A stretch of 34,460 nucleotides of DNA from Bacteroides caecigallinarum (GCF_021531075.1 NZ_JADYTJ010000037.1:1-34460), one strand, 5' to 3'. Numbered from the stretch's first letter, positions 1-8,345 are shown. The notes: a model not told the origin generated them from the letters alone. Numbers and translations: made by a program.

Positions 1-114
1 GTACTTTTGCTCATGGTTAAACTTTTAGTGTGGTGACTCAAAGATAACCAAAATAGGGCTGACTTCCAAAATCGGAGGACGGCCCTATCATTATAATGAT
101 GTATGAACTTTTAG

Positions 115-186
115 CGGACAGTAATAAAACTATTTAAGGAAAAATTCGGTATGACACCGTCCGAATACAGGAAAGAAAACACCTGA
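115..186 (+). pseudogene. 3' remnant of an AraC-type regulator
   Basis: This frame ends in the tail LFKEKFGMTPSEYRKENT followed by TGA at 184-186. That is the typical end of the second helix-turn-helix of AraC/XylS DNA-binding domains, as found in AraC regulators and hybrid two-component regulators of Bacteroidetes. The frame is closed by TAG at 112-114, so only about 23 codons remain and the rest of the helix-turn-helix is not present upstream in any visible frame. The gene is therefore broken or its 5' part was replaced by other DNA in bases 1-120. No function can remain in this fragment. Confidence 0.6.
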
Positions 187-216
187 TTCGACACTTTTCG
201 TGAATTGTAAATTTTG

Positions 217-257
217 ATGCCGGTTAAAGCGTTGTTTTACAGCGTTTTAACCGGCAT
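217..257 (+). terminator. Hairpin terminator after the AraC remnant
   Basis: A perfect 12-bp stem (atgccggttaaa at 217-228, tttaaccggcat at 246-257) encloses a 17-nt loop, 30 bp after the AraC stop codon. It is followed by no clear T run, which is common in Bacteroidetes terminators. It probably ended the transcript of the original regulator gene. Confidence 0.55.
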
Positions 258-260
258 TGT

Positions 261-341
261 TGCGCCGTATGTTATAATCCGTATGCGTTAATTTGCGCCA
301 TTTCAACCATTTTTCACTCCATTATGCGCCGTATGTTATAA
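261..341 (+). repeat. Pair of 17-bp direct repeats upstream of the first lipoprotein
   Basis: The word tgcgccgtatgttataa occurs at 261-277 and again at 325-341, with 64 bp from start to start. Both copies lie between the AraC terminator and the first lipoprotein gene and just upstream of a possible -7 box at 362-369. They could be binding sites for a regulator. No palindrome is seen inside the unit. Confidence 0.6.
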
Positions 342-361
342 CAGCTCTTTCCCTATTCAGT

Positions 362-369
362 TTACTTTG
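362..369 (+). promoter_or_regulatory. Possible -7 element (TTACTTTG)
   Basis: TTACTTTG matches the Bacteroides -7 consensus TAnnTTTG at all but the second fixed base, 30 bp before the ATG at 399. No clear TTTG at the -33 position was found, so this is a weak call. Confidence 0.3.
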
Positions 370-398
370 CATTAGTGAAATTTTAAAAAAATAATGTT

Positions 399-923
399 AT
401 GAAAAAGTATTTATTCTATGTAATCGCTTTATTAAGTATCGCGTGTGCATTAAGCAGTTGTAAGAAAGACGAGGAACCGGAAACAGACAATTCGCCGAAG
501 TTTGAAGGCGTATTCTGGGTTGCAAGTATTTATATTGATGAATATCCTGGGAGTCCGGCTGAAGCATTTAAGGTTGAAAATAACAAATTTGAAACCTTTC
601 TTGTTGCTCCTTCAGATGAAGCCGCTGCCATGCTATCGGAAATGTGTGGTATTACTGTCGAAAAAGGATATGCGATAAGAGATATCAGTTTGGCTTACGA
701 ATGCAATATAACCGAATTTAACGACGGCTTATCCGGACGCATATTCAGAAAAGATAAAGAACATATAGACAAAGAAGGCTATTATATGGAATACATGGAG
801 CTTACCAAAGAAAGTGTGAAAATGTGCTATGCCGATAACCCTAAAGAAGAAATATTATTCTACAATGCTGAAAAAATAGTTACCAAGGTCATAGATTTTG
901 ATTTTAGTTCAATAGAAGAGTAA
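399..923 (+). CDS. Small surface lipoprotein, unknown function
   Basis: This 174-residue protein begins with a lipoprotein signal whose lipobox is LSSC, with Cys21 as the lipidated residue. The following KKDEEPETD is a charged stretch like the lipoprotein export signals that send Bacteroidetes lipoproteins to the cell surface. The signal peptide closely resembles that of the BACON lipoproteins further along (same length and the same IALLS and KKDE pattern), so it shares ancestry with them at its 5' end. The mature part (about 150 residues, acidic, several aromatic residues) shows no domain I recognise and no BACON hallmark. It could be a single small beta-rich domain. Confidence 0.8.
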   Translation: MKKYLFYVIALLSIACALSSCKKDEEPETDNSPKFEGVFWVASIYIDEYPGSPAEAFKVENNKFETFLVAPSDEAAAMLSEMCGITVEKGYAIRDISLAYECNITEFNDGLSGRIFRKDKEHIDKEGYYMEYMELTKESVKMCYADNPKEEILFYNAEKIVTKVIDFDFSSIEE

Positions 924-1003
924 TTCGCATCAGGCATTTCTTGCCTATTGATAATCTTTAGTTTTAGAAAATCTTTAGTAATAAACTCTTAAAACAAACA
1001 GTT

Positions 1004-1516
1004 ATGAAAACCTACAACATTATCCTATCGGCAGTGGCATTCATGCTGATGGCAGTTTCCTGCAGCAAAGACGTGCAGACATCATTCAGTGAAGAATCTC
1101 TTCCAGTTAAAATCAAGGTGACAGGACATGTGCGCTATCTCGCTAATGACGATTCAGGTCCGCTTGACCCTGAAATCGTTAAAACCGGAACAGTGGTAAA
1201 TATCTCTTATGGTATTCCTGATGGAAGTACCCCTCCTGTAACAAATTTCTCTCATAAGACAGTGGAAACCAATGGCGCAGGATATTTTGAATGTGAAATA
1301 GGTTGTCCTATTGGCAAGGCTATGACAATAAAAGCAAGCAGCTCGGTAATTGAAGAATCTTATACAAGGGATAAAGAAGGCGATTATTCCCCATCTGAAA
1401 CATATTTCTTCTCTGAAATTACCAAAGATAATATACCTGGAGGCAAGACTGTTTACTTCGCTTTGGACCTCGCTCCGTCGGCATATACATCGGAAGACGG
1501 AATGACACAGCCTTAA
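1004..1516 (+). CDS. Small lipoprotein with beta-sandwich-like body
   Basis: This 170-residue protein has a lipoprotein signal ending MLMAVSC, with Cys20 lipidated and SKD following. The mature part alternates hydrophobic residues in beta-strand fashion. One stretch (about residues 34-110: VKIKVTGHVRYL, GTVVNISYGI, VETNGAGYFECEI) looks like the carboxypeptidase-regulatory or transthyretin-like fold common in Bacteroidetes lipoproteins, where a strand-turn ETNGAGYF motif is typical. That fold is an inference from the pattern, not a recognised family. It lies 80 bp after the previous lipoprotein and may share its transcript. Confidence 0.78.
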   Translation: MKTYNIILSAVAFMLMAVSCSKDVQTSFSEESLPVKIKVTGHVRYLANDDSGPLDPEIVKTGTVVNISYGIPDGSTPPVTNFSHKTVETNGAGYFECEIGCPIGKAMTIKASSSVIEESYTRDKEGDYSPSETYFFSEITKDNIPGGKTVYFALDLAPSAYTSEDGMTQP

Positions 1517-1559
1517 TAGCACATTCTTCATATATTGGATTTGTTGACTTGGTGAAGTT

Positions 1560-1591
1560 AACGGAGTTATCTGTTCCTTCCGTTCTCCGTT
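1560..1591 (+). terminator. Weak hairpin after the second lipoprotein gene
   Basis: aacggag (1560-1566) and ctccgtt (1585-1591) form a 7-bp stem with an 18-nt loop, followed by T-rich DNA. It lies about 45 bp after the stop of the 1004-1516 gene. The rest of the 294-bp gap up to 1811 shows no gene and no clear promoter box. Confidence 0.3.
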
Positions 1592-1810
1592 CTTTCGTTT
1601 CTGCGGATTTGAGTGTGTCGGATATGATATTCGGGAATTTATAAACCATAACCCTAAATATACCAGTGATTAAATCTCGGATTGAACCGGCATTATCAAT
1701 AATCACCCCGATTGAACGGAACAAAGGAATAGCGAGAGCGGATTGGACAGATTCTCAGTAACAACTGAGCTGAAACAGAACAAAAAAAGAACCCACTAAC
1801 ACGTTTCATT

Positions 1811-2716
1811 ATGAAAAAAATAGCATTATCAGCGTTTGCGCTTTTATTGATGGCGGCAACATCGCTGACAGCACAGGAAAACAAATATTACACTCCGCAA
1901 AAAGGAGATTGGTCCATCGGAGTAGTATTCAATCCGGTATCCATGTCGTCTATAAAGGCACAGCCGAGTTCGGGCGACAAAGTAGGTGATTGGGCGAAAG
2001 GCCATGCATTCAATGGAGACCAGATGTTCATGCTCTCACAGGACCCCGTGGCTGCGGTGAGAGTGAAATACCGCTTGGACAAGAACGCGGCCTTAAGGGC
2101 AAGCCTCGGTTTCAACGGTAGCCTTATAAACTATAAGGAATATGTACAGGACGACCTGGCAGTGGCTCTGGACGCCGACTCGCAGAACAAGGTGGTCGAT
2201 GTGGTACATTCCAATATGAATACCGCCAGCCTCATGTTAGGTTATGAATATATGGTAGGCGAAAAGGCCGTAAGATTTATCTTCGGCGGCGATATCCTCT
2301 ATTCCATTGGAGGCGGACGACTCACTTTCGACTATGGCAACCGGATGACAAGCCTGAACCAGATACCGTCCACAATGCCTATACCCGGTGATATGAAAGA
2401 TGAATCAGGCAAGGGAGGCATCGCCTACGGACGTCCTACCGACAAATACACAGCCGGCTACATACACGCTTTGGGCTTCTCGCTCGAAATGGGTATCGAG
2501 GTATTCATAGCCGAAAGGATTTCTGCCGGACTAAGCATGAACTTCACTCCGCTTGCCGTTACTTTCCAGCCCGAGACATATACAGTATATGAGGGCTTCA
2601 GCACATACACCGGACAAGTGGAGAAATATACCAACTATGTAAGCCCGGGAAGCAACGCTTTGCTTTACGGAATAGAGAACTTCGGAGCACGACTCTCGCT
2701 TAACTATTATTTTTAA
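1811..2716 (+). CDS. Outer-membrane beta-barrel protein
   Basis: This 301-residue protein has a classical signal peptide (MKKIALSAFALLLMAATSLTAQ, cleavage near residue 21). The mature part has repeated amphipathic strands with aromatic girdle residues (AVRVKYRLDKNAALRASLGF, ASLMLGYEYMV, GARLSLNYYF) and ends in a C-terminal phenylalanine, the usual BAM-recognition end of outer-membrane barrels. Loops such as residues 170-215 are long and polar. The size fits a barrel of roughly 8-12 strands. The substrate or role is unknown. Standing between surface lipoproteins, it may be an outer-membrane partner of them, but nothing in the sequence proves this. Confidence 0.75.
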   Translation: MKKIALSAFALLLMAATSLTAQENKYYTPQKGDWSIGVVFNPVSMSSIKAQPSSGDKVGDWAKGHAFNGDQMFMLSQDPVAAVRVKYRLDKNAALRASLGFNGSLINYKEYVQDDLAVALDADSQNKVVDVVHSNMNTASLMLGYEYMVGEKAVRFIFGGDILYSIGGGRLTFDYGNRMTSLNQIPSTMPIPGDMKDESGKGGIAYGRPTDKYTAGYIHALGFSLEMGIEVFIAERISAGLSMNFTPLAVTFQPETYTVYEGFSTYTGQVEKYTNYVSPGSNALLYGIENFGARLSLNYYF

Positions 2717-2759
2717 AAACAGATTAACTTCTTGATAATGAAGAAATAATTAGGTGTCT

Positions 2760-2808
2760 GCCCTGCATTGGAGGGCGTCAGAAGGTAAAGCCCCTCTTTA
2801 CCTTCTGA
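2760..2808 (+). repeat. Double-hairpin repeat, copy 1
   Basis: A small hairpin (gccct 2760-2764, agggc 2772-2776) is followed at once by a perfect 13-bp stem (tcagaaggtaaag 2778-2790, ctttaccttctga 2796-2808) with a 5-nt loop. The same two-part structure recurs after the genes at 9387 and 13284. It lies 40 bp after the barrel gene and probably works as a terminator or RNA-stabilising 3' element. Confidence 0.7.
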
Positions 2809-2810
2809 CT

Positions 2811-2870
2811 AAAAACACCTGACTTCCCTGACTTCCAATAACTTCCAATAACTCCCCTGACTTCCCTGAC
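2811..2870 (+). repeat. Imperfect tandem repeat (ctgacttcc / aataacttcc)
   Basis: The short words ctgacttcc and aataacttcc alternate several times directly upstream of the lipoprotein gene at 2891. Other genes of the array also have simple-sequence leaders built from aactt-like words (6161-6217, 11126-11180, 13211-13275). No promoter box is seen inside. Confidence 0.6.
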
Positions 2871-2890
2871 TCCAAATACCTCTTACCATT

Positions 2891-4576
2891 ATGAAAAACT
2901 TATTATCCTGCACAGCAGCATTATTAGGCATCGCGCTTACATTGAGCGGATGCAAGAAAGACGAAGCCGCGCAACTGCCTGCACCCGAGATATCGGTGCA
3001 ACAGCCTAAGGCATATCCGTGCATCAGCGGAACATACTCTGTAGAATACAGTATAGTAAATTCGCGCGAAGGCGTGAAACTGGAAACCACCTGCAATGAC
3101 GAATGGATTACCGGAGTGACTGCCGACGACAAGACCGTCACTTTCAGCCTGACGGAAAACACATCGGTCGAAGAAAGGAACGGAAGCATCACGCTCGACT
3201 ATCAGGATGCCGTAACGGTGACACTCGGAATAAGGCAGAAAGGATTCTCCGAAACCCCGATAATCAAGGCCACGGAGCCTGCCGCCTTCAGCTACGTGGG
3301 CGGACCTGCCACGATAAGCTACACCATAGTCAATCCAAAGGACGGCGCGGTGCTGAAAGCAAGCTGCAGCGAAAGCTGGATTGGCGGAATAACGGCCGAC
3401 GCACAGAAAATTGACTTCACGATAGAGAAAAACACTTCGGACCTCGAAAGGACGGCAATCATGACCCTCACCTACGAAGACGCGGAGCCATTGGAAATCA
3501 CGATAAAACAGGCGGGAGCAAACGCCGTAATAGCACTCGACGAGCACGGCACCGCCAACTGCTACATAGTGTCGGGCGCAGGCTCATACACGTTTGCCGC
3601 AGTAAAGGGGAACAGCACTGAAAAGTTAGGTACGCCGGGCGAAAAACTCACGGCGGAAGTGCTGTGGGAAACCTTCGGCACGGGTACGGCACCGCAAAAA
3701 GGCGACCTGATATCGGAAGTGTCAATAAAAGACAATACGGTGACCTTCAAGACTCCGGACCAATTCAAGAAAGGCAACGCTGTGATAGCGGTAAGGGACA
3801 GAAAGAGTGCCATCATCTGGAGCTGGCATATATGGCTGACGGACAAACCGGAAGACCAGATGTACAGGAACAATGCGGGAACGATGATGGACCGCAACTT
3901 GGGAGCCACATCCGCCACCCCGGGCGATGACGGGGCAATAGGACTGCTATACCAGTGGGGAAGGAAAGACCCGTTCCTGGGAATGAGGAGCATATACAAT
4001 GATTATACGGCAAGGTCCGTTCCGCACGAATGGACTCAACTTGCGACAAGCGCAGGCTATGGCACAATAGCATATACCATATTGTACCCCACGACTTTTA
4101 TTTATGCAGACGAGAGCAATAAATACGACTGGTTAAAGATAGAACCCGGCAGCACCCCCGACAACACACGCTGGCAGCACGAAAAGACCATCTACGACCC
4201 CTGCCCTCCGGGCTACAGGGTGCCCGATGGAGGACCGGAAGGAGTATGGGCCAAGGCATTCGGTACGAGACCGAGTATGGCCATCAATAGTGAAAAATTC
4301 TTCGACAAAACAAACGAAGGCTATAACTTCGGTTCGTCAGGTAATGCGGAACATAAGCTTACTGACGAGGCTGCCGTCTGCTGGTATCCCATGACCGGTT
4401 TTATGGAAGGTATATATGAATTTAAAAAATACAACGGAAACTACTGGTCTTGTACTTCGGCAGAAAATGCAGAATCATACTGTCTTGAAGTCCAGGGAAA
4501 TGGCAACTACTACATCCTATCCTCTAAAAGTGGAATTCGCATAACCGCCCGTGCTGTCCGTTGCCGGAAGGAATGA
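2891..4576 (+). CDS. BACON-repeat lipoprotein with FISUMP-like C-terminal domain (paralog 1)
   Basis: This 561-residue protein has a lipoprotein signal (Cys21, then KKDEAA). Two BACON-type beta-sandwich modules follow (about residues 30-115 and 120-208), each with the hallmark W-I-x-G strand and the closing R-x-G-x-I-x-L-x-Y...I-x-Q pattern. A linker domain (about 215-325) starts TANCYIVSGAG and contains WSWHIW. The C-terminal region (about 328-561) resembles the Fibrobacter succinogenes major paralogous domain: MMDRNLGA, LLYQWGRKDPF, YDPCPPGYRVPDGG, CWYP, YWSCTS and a final VRCRKE. Surface adhesion or glycan binding is likely from BACON family knowledge, but no catalytic motif is seen and the ligand is unknown. 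The last third is the most diverged part relative to the other four paralogs. Confidence 0.88.
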   Translation: MKNLLSCTAALLGIALTLSGCKKDEAAQLPAPEISVQQPKAYPCISGTYSVEYSIVNSREGVKLETTCNDEWITGVTADDKTVTFSLTENTSVEERNGSITLDYQDAVTVTLGIRQKGFSETPIIKATEPAAFSYVGGPATISYTIVNPKDGAVLKASCSESWIGGITADAQKIDFTIEKNTSDLERTAIMTLTYEDAEPLEITIKQAGANAVIALDEHGTANCYIVSGAGSYTFAAVKGNSTEKLGTPGEKLTAEVLWETFGTGTAPQKGDLISEVSIKDNTVTFKTPDQFKKGNAVIAVRDRKSAIIWSWHIWLTDKPEDQMYRNNAGTMMDRNLGATSATPGDDGAIGLLYQWGRKDPFLGMRSIYNDYTARSVPHEWTQLATSAGYGTIAYTILYPTTFIYADESNKYDWLKIEPGSTPDNTRWQHEKTIYDPCPPGYRVPDGGPEGVWAKAFGTRPSMAINSEKFFDKTNEGYNFGSSGNAEHKLTDEAAVCWYPMTGFMEGIYEFKKYNGNYWSCTSAENAESYCLEVQGNGNYYILSSKSGIRITARAVRCRKE

Positions 4577-4618
4577 AATAATTCAAAAATACATCATTAA
4601 CCTTTAAATAAAAACGAG

Positions 4619-6082
4619 ATGAAAACGAATGATTTTATCAGAAAGAGCTTACTGATGGCAGCCATGTTGCTTGCCACAGGATTAGTGGCCGAAGCCCAAT
4701 TCGGCAAAGGCGTTTTGGACAAAGTAAAATCCGCCGCAAAAGCAGAAAGTAATGCCGGAAGCGGAAAATCGGGCAATGCAATACAAAGCGTAAGCGGAAA
4801 AGCCGCCGCAGCCACTGCCACAGGGAATGCCCTCTACGTGAGTCTGGAAAAAGGCAGCGCAAGGGCAGACGGCTCGAAGGCTACACCCATGAAAGACATA
4901 CAGAAGGCCATAGACAAGGCTGCCAATGGCGACGTGGTACGCATAGCACAGGGAAACTACTTGGGCAACTTAGACCGCGGATGGATTCAGATTAAGGGCA
5001 AATACGTGAGCCTGGAAGGTGGATGGAACGACGATTTCACCGAACGTAACCCCGTGAAGTATATCACACGCATACAGCCTACGGTGCAGCAAAGGGGTAC
5101 CATCGGACAGGGACTGCTGATGATTGAGGCTACATCGAACAAGAACGAGCAAATCATCATCGACGGTATATTCTTCGACCTCGGACTGGTACACGAATAT
5201 GCGAAGGCAGACCCTACGGACGAACGCTTCGGCTGTCCGGAAGGATGCGAAACGGGACGAATCATGCCTGTAGGCAACCCGCCTAACAAGACCATACGAC
5301 TCATAGGCGGAAAGGTGGCAGGAAAGCTCGTGATACGCAACTGTATGTTCCTGAACGCATCGTTCAACGCCATCATAATGACAAGCATGGGCGGAGCATG
5401 GGAAATATATAACAACGTGTTCGTATCGAACCTCTATGCTTCGTGCGAGATAAACGGCGGTCTGAACCAGACTTCGGGAGGCGCACACCAGTCCACAGTG
5501 GATTTCCATCACAACACTGTGCTGTTCTCATGGCCTACTACAAAGGAGATGGAAAGCATGGGCTACGGCTACCGCTTCAAGAACGGTGCTGACCACAACG
5601 TGCATCATAACATCTTCGGCTGCAACAACTTCGGAGCATTGGACGGCGGATGGGACGACTCAAATCTCCCTGCCGACAAACGCAAGATTTGTTCGGCATA
5701 CGACAACCTGTTCTTCATGAACAAGGGCGACATCGTGCTTGCAGGTACAAGCGGAGGTAAATGGCTCAACGTGCCGGCTAAACGGTTTGACGAGGTGGAA
5801 ATGCTGACCAAATACGAAAACAACAGGGAGCTGCCGAGCACAAGCAAGTTCAAGGACCTGATAGACCAGCCTTACCTGAAAGGTTTCGCGTCGCTGAAAA
5901 TCATGACCACTGAAAGCTATGACCCTAACTCGGCGGCAAACTTATACAGGGAAGCCCACGGACTGAACAAGCAGGGCACAATGACCACCCGTGTATCAAT
6001 GTTCGGAAACCGCTACAACTTCGACAAGGCGGTGAAATTCTTCGGAGCAGAACCGGGATATGGGGCACAGATGCCGGAATGA
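4619..6082 (+). CDS. Secreted right-handed parallel beta-helix protein (copy 1)
   Basis: This 487-residue protein has a Sec signal peptide (cleavage near AEAQ, residue 27) and a low-complexity Ala/Ser/Lys/Gly linker (about 28-75). The opening YVSLEKGSARADG...PMKDIQKAIDKAANGDVVRIAQGNY is the usual start of DUF1565-type parallel beta-helix proteins. Helix rungs follow, rich in Asn ladders and short strands (IRNCMFLNASFNAIIM, YNNVFVSNLYASCEINGG, VDFHHNTVLFSWP, VHHNIFGCNNFGALD). Such folds bind or cleave polysaccharides, but no lyase calcium-binding or catalytic set is recognised here. It starts 42 bp after paralog 1. It is a near-duplicate of the next gene. Confidence 0.82.
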   Translation: MKTNDFIRKSLLMAAMLLATGLVAEAQFGKGVLDKVKSAAKAESNAGSGKSGNAIQSVSGKAAAATATGNALYVSLEKGSARADGSKATPMKDIQKAIDKAANGDVVRIAQGNYLGNLDRGWIQIKGKYVSLEGGWNDDFTERNPVKYITRIQPTVQQRGTIGQGLLMIEATSNKNEQIIIDGIFFDLGLVHEYAKADPTDERFGCPEGCETGRIMPVGNPPNKTIRLIGGKVAGKLVIRNCMFLNASFNAIIMTSMGGAWEIYNNVFVSNLYASCEINGGLNQTSGGAHQSTVDFHHNTVLFSWPTTKEMESMGYGYRFKNGADHNVHHNIFGCNNFGALDGGWDDSNLPADKRKICSAYDNLFFMNKGDIVLAGTSGGKWLNVPAKRFDEVEMLTKYENNRELPSTSKFKDLIDQPYLKGFASLKIMTTESYDPNSAANLYREAHGLNKQGTMTTRVSMFGNRYNFDKAVKFFGAEPGYGAQMPE

Positions 6083-6160
6083 TATTAAGGCGACAAGGCT
6101 TCAGTTACAAGATAACAAGGCCTCCATCCGGACGGCAACCAACGGTCAGCGAAGCTAAAC

Positions 6161-6217
6161 CTTGTCAACTCGTCAACTTGTCAACTCGTCAACTTGTCAA
6201 CTCGTCAACTTGTAACT
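6161..6217 (+). repeat. 16-bp tandem repeat (three perfect units) in a leader
   Basis: cttgtcaactcgtcaa is repeated perfectly at 6161-6176, 6177-6192 and 6193-6208, followed by a degenerate cttgtaactt. The preceding 6124-6158 holds ccatccggacggcaa and aacggtcagcgaagctaa. The same elements stand in front of the genes at 11189 and 13284 with fewer units. The 16-mer is itself two near-identical octamers (gtcaactt/gtcaactc). Confidence 0.85.
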
Positions 6218-6241
6218 TATAAACTAAAAAAACTCAATACC

Positions 6242-7519
6242 ATGACAAACTTGGAAACAAACGGAAACATCTATTACGTAAATATAGCGAAAGGTAGTGC
6301 AAGAGGAGAAGGAACACAAGAATCTCCAATGAAAGACGTACAGAAAGCCATAGATAAGGCTGCCGACGGCGACGTAATCCGCATAGCTCAAGGTAACTAT
6401 CTCGGAACAATGGACCGCGGATGGCTTCAGATAAGAAATAAATATGTAAGCCTGGAAGGTGGATGGAACGAGGATTTCACCGAACGTAACCCTGTGAAAT
6501 ACATCACACGCATACAGCCCACTGTGCAGCAAAGAGGCACCATCGGTCAGGGACTGCTGATGATTGAATCGACATCGAAAAAGGACGCGCAAATCGTCAT
6601 CGACGGACTGTTCTTCGACCTCGGATTAGTGCACGAATATGCCAAGGCCGACCCTACGGACGAACGCTTCGGCTGTCCGGAAGGATGCGAGACGGGACGA
6701 ATCATGCCTGTAGGCAACCCGCCTAACAAGACCATACGCCTCATAGGCGGAAAGGTGGCAGGAAAGTTCATCGTACGCAACTGTATGTTCCTGAACGCCT
6801 CGTTCAACGGTATCATAATGACAAACATGGGCGGCGCATGGGAAATATACAACAACGTGTTCGTGTCGAACCTGTACGCTTCGTGCGAGATCAACGGAGG
6901 CTTGAACCAGACTACGAGCGCGCATCAGTCCACAGTGGACTTCCATCACAACACTGTGCTGTTCTCATGGCCTACTACAAAGGAAATGGAAAGCATGGGC
7001 TACGGCTACCGCTTCAAGAACGGTGCTGACCATGACGTGCATCATAACGTATTCGGCTGCAACAACTTCGGTGCGTTGGATGCCGGCTGGGACGACTCCA
7101 CTCTGCCTGAAGACAAACGCAAGATTTGTTCGGCATACGACAACCTGTTCTTCATGAACAAGGGCGACCTGGTGATGGCAGGAACAAGCGGAGGCGGATG
7201 GCTCTATGTGCCGGGCAGACGTTTCGACGAGGTGGAAGCTCTGACCAAGTACGAGAATAACGAGGAGCTGCCGGACACAAGCAAGCTGAAGGACGTGATA
7301 GACGAGGCATATCTGAAAGGATTCGCGTCGCTTAAGGTGATGACCACCGAAAGTTTCGACCCTAACTCGGCTGCAAACGCCTTCAGAAGTGCCTTGGGAC
7401 TGAATATGCAGGGAACAGCCACTACACGCGTATCAATGTTCGGTAACCGCTACAACTTCGACAAGGCGGTACAGCTGTTCGGAGTAGAACCGGGGTATGG
7501 GGCACAGATGCCGGAGTGA
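6242..7519 (+). CDS. Parallel beta-helix protein without signal peptide (copy 2)
   Basis: From the ATG at 6242 this is a 425-residue protein. Apart from its first 20 residues it aligns almost throughout with copy 1 (same YLG-DRGW, ERFGCPEGCETGRIM, PPNKTIRLIGGKVAGK, HHNTVLFSWPTTKEMESMGYGYRFKNGADH). It lacks the signal peptide and Ala/Lys linker of copy 1 and begins MTNLETNGNIYYVNIAKG. A TTG at 6194 in the same frame would only add residues coded by the tandem repeat and gives no signal peptide, so ATG 6242 is preferred. As written the protein should stay in the cytoplasm, which is odd for this fold. The repeat-rich leader suggests its 5' end was replaced. Confidence 0.78.
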   Translation: MTNLETNGNIYYVNIAKGSARGEGTQESPMKDVQKAIDKAADGDVIRIAQGNYLGTMDRGWLQIRNKYVSLEGGWNEDFTERNPVKYITRIQPTVQQRGTIGQGLLMIESTSKKDAQIVIDGLFFDLGLVHEYAKADPTDERFGCPEGCETGRIMPVGNPPNKTIRLIGGKVAGKFIVRNCMFLNASFNGIIMTNMGGAWEIYNNVFVSNLYASCEINGGLNQTTSAHQSTVDFHHNTVLFSWPTTKEMESMGYGYRFKNGADHDVHHNVFGCNNFGALDAGWDDSTLPEDKRKICSAYDNLFFMNKGDLVMAGTSGGGWLYVPGRRFDEVEALTKYENNEELPDTSKLKDVIDEAYLKGFASLKVMTTESFDPNSAANAFRSALGLNMQGTATTRVSMFGNRYNFDKAVQLFGVEPGYGAQMPE

Positions 7520-7589
7520 TGCTTAAAGGAATATACGGTTAGATATTTAGAAGTGGAGAAGGTATCAAAAAGCAATGTTTTTCAGTAGG

Positions 7590-7597
7590 TATCTTTG
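7590..7597 (+). promoter_or_regulatory. -7 element TATCTTTG upstream of lemA
   Basis: TATCTTTG matches the Bacteroides -7 consensus TAnnTTTG fully. It lies 188 bp before the lemA ATG and 70 bp after the beta-helix stop codon. No good TTTG is seen at -33. If used, transcription would run through the hairpin at 7659-7687. Confidence 0.4.
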
Positions 7598-7658
7598 TAA
7601 ACAGAATACTATATCTCATAGTATAAAGGTGTTGAATCACCGGTTAATAATTGTTTCA

Positions 7659-7687
7659 AGAAGGTAAAGCGCAATACTTTACCTTCT
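7659..7687 (+). terminator. Hairpin agaaggtaaag / ctttaccttct
   Basis: A perfect 11-bp stem (7659-7669 and 7677-7687) with a 7-nt loop lies between the second beta-helix gene and lemA. Its stem is the same word as the large stem of the double-hairpin repeats at 2778, 10879 and 14768, but the small leading hairpin is missing. It is likely a terminator of the upstream gene or a leader hairpin of lemA. Confidence 0.55.
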
Positions 7688-7784
7688 TTACCAAAAGCAT
7701 AATATTTCTTTTTCATAACTCTCTTATATCTGATATCTTCTCTAACTTCTTATAACTCATTAACTCACTCAAAAACTCATACTC

Positions 7785-8345
7785 ATGATAGGATTATGGA
7801 TTTCGATAGGTGTCATCGTACTGCTCGTGATATGGGCTGTGACACTTTACAACCGTTTGGTTAAACTGAGAAACAACAGAGAAAACGCTTTTGCCGACAT
7901 AGATGTACAGCTAAAGCAACGCCACGACCTTATCCCGCAGCTTGTGGCTACGGTGAAAGGATATGCCACCCACGAAAAGGAAACCCTCGAAAGGGTGATG
8001 GCGGCACGCAACGGGGCAATGAACGCCGGCAGCATAAACGACAAGATAGTGGCGGAAAACGCCCTGTCGTCGGCACTGGCAGGACTGAGGGTGACGCTCG
8101 AGGCTTATCCTGACCTCAAGGCGAACCAGAACTTCATGCAGCTGCAGGAAGAAATATCCGATGTGGAGAACAAACTTGCGGCAGTAAGGCGATATTTCAA
8201 TTCTGCCACAAGAGAGCTGAACAATGCGGTGGAGACTTTCCCGTCGAATATCTTTGCCGGAATGTTCGGGTTCAGGAAAGAGATGATGTTCGACCTCGGA
8301 GAACAGCGTCAGACTATGGACAAGGCTCCTGAAATAAACTTCTGA
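7785..8345 (+). CDS. lemA: LemA family membrane protein
   Basis: This 186-residue protein has one N-terminal membrane helix (about residues 4-22) and a long helical body. The signature LVKLRNNRENAFADIDVQLKQRHDLIPQLVATVKGY is the LemA family core, and ATREFN-like SATRELNNAVETFPSNIFAGMFGF is its conserved end. Length is normal for the family. The helical body is expected outside the cytoplasmic membrane. LemA is frequently paired with an HtpX-type protease, as here (23 bp to the next gene), and the pair is thought to act in envelope quality control, but the biochemical role of LemA is not settled. Confidence 0.95.
   Translation: MIGLWISIGVIVLLVIWAVTLYNRLVKLRNNRENAFADIDVQLKQRHDLIPQLVATVKGYATHEKETLERVMAARNGAMNAGSINDKIVAENALSSALAGLRVTLEAYPDLKANQNFMQLQEEISDVENKLAAVRRYFNSATRELNNAVETFPSNIFAGMFGFRKEMMFDLGEQRQTMDKAPEINF

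Noticed and set aside
4970..5512. Long open frames on the minus strand opposite the beta-helix, BACON and GH genes (also 2924-3547, 29688-30251, 31996-32664)
   Set aside because: They run opposite clearly coding, G+C-biased genes, show no family motifs or signal peptides, and are explained by codon bias of the real strand.
6161..6208. CRISPR array
   Set aside because: Units are contiguous 16-mers without unique spacers and no cas gene is nearby, so it is a plain tandem repeat.
6194..6241. TTG start for the second beta-helix protein
   Set aside because: It lies within the tandem repeat, adds unlike residues and gives no signal peptide; the ATG at 6242 begins the region of similarity to copy 1 more closely.
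4619..7519. Pectate lyase assignment for the beta-helix pair
   Set aside because: The fold fits, but no calcium-binding Asp cluster or catalytic Arg/Lys pattern of a named lyase family could be recognised.
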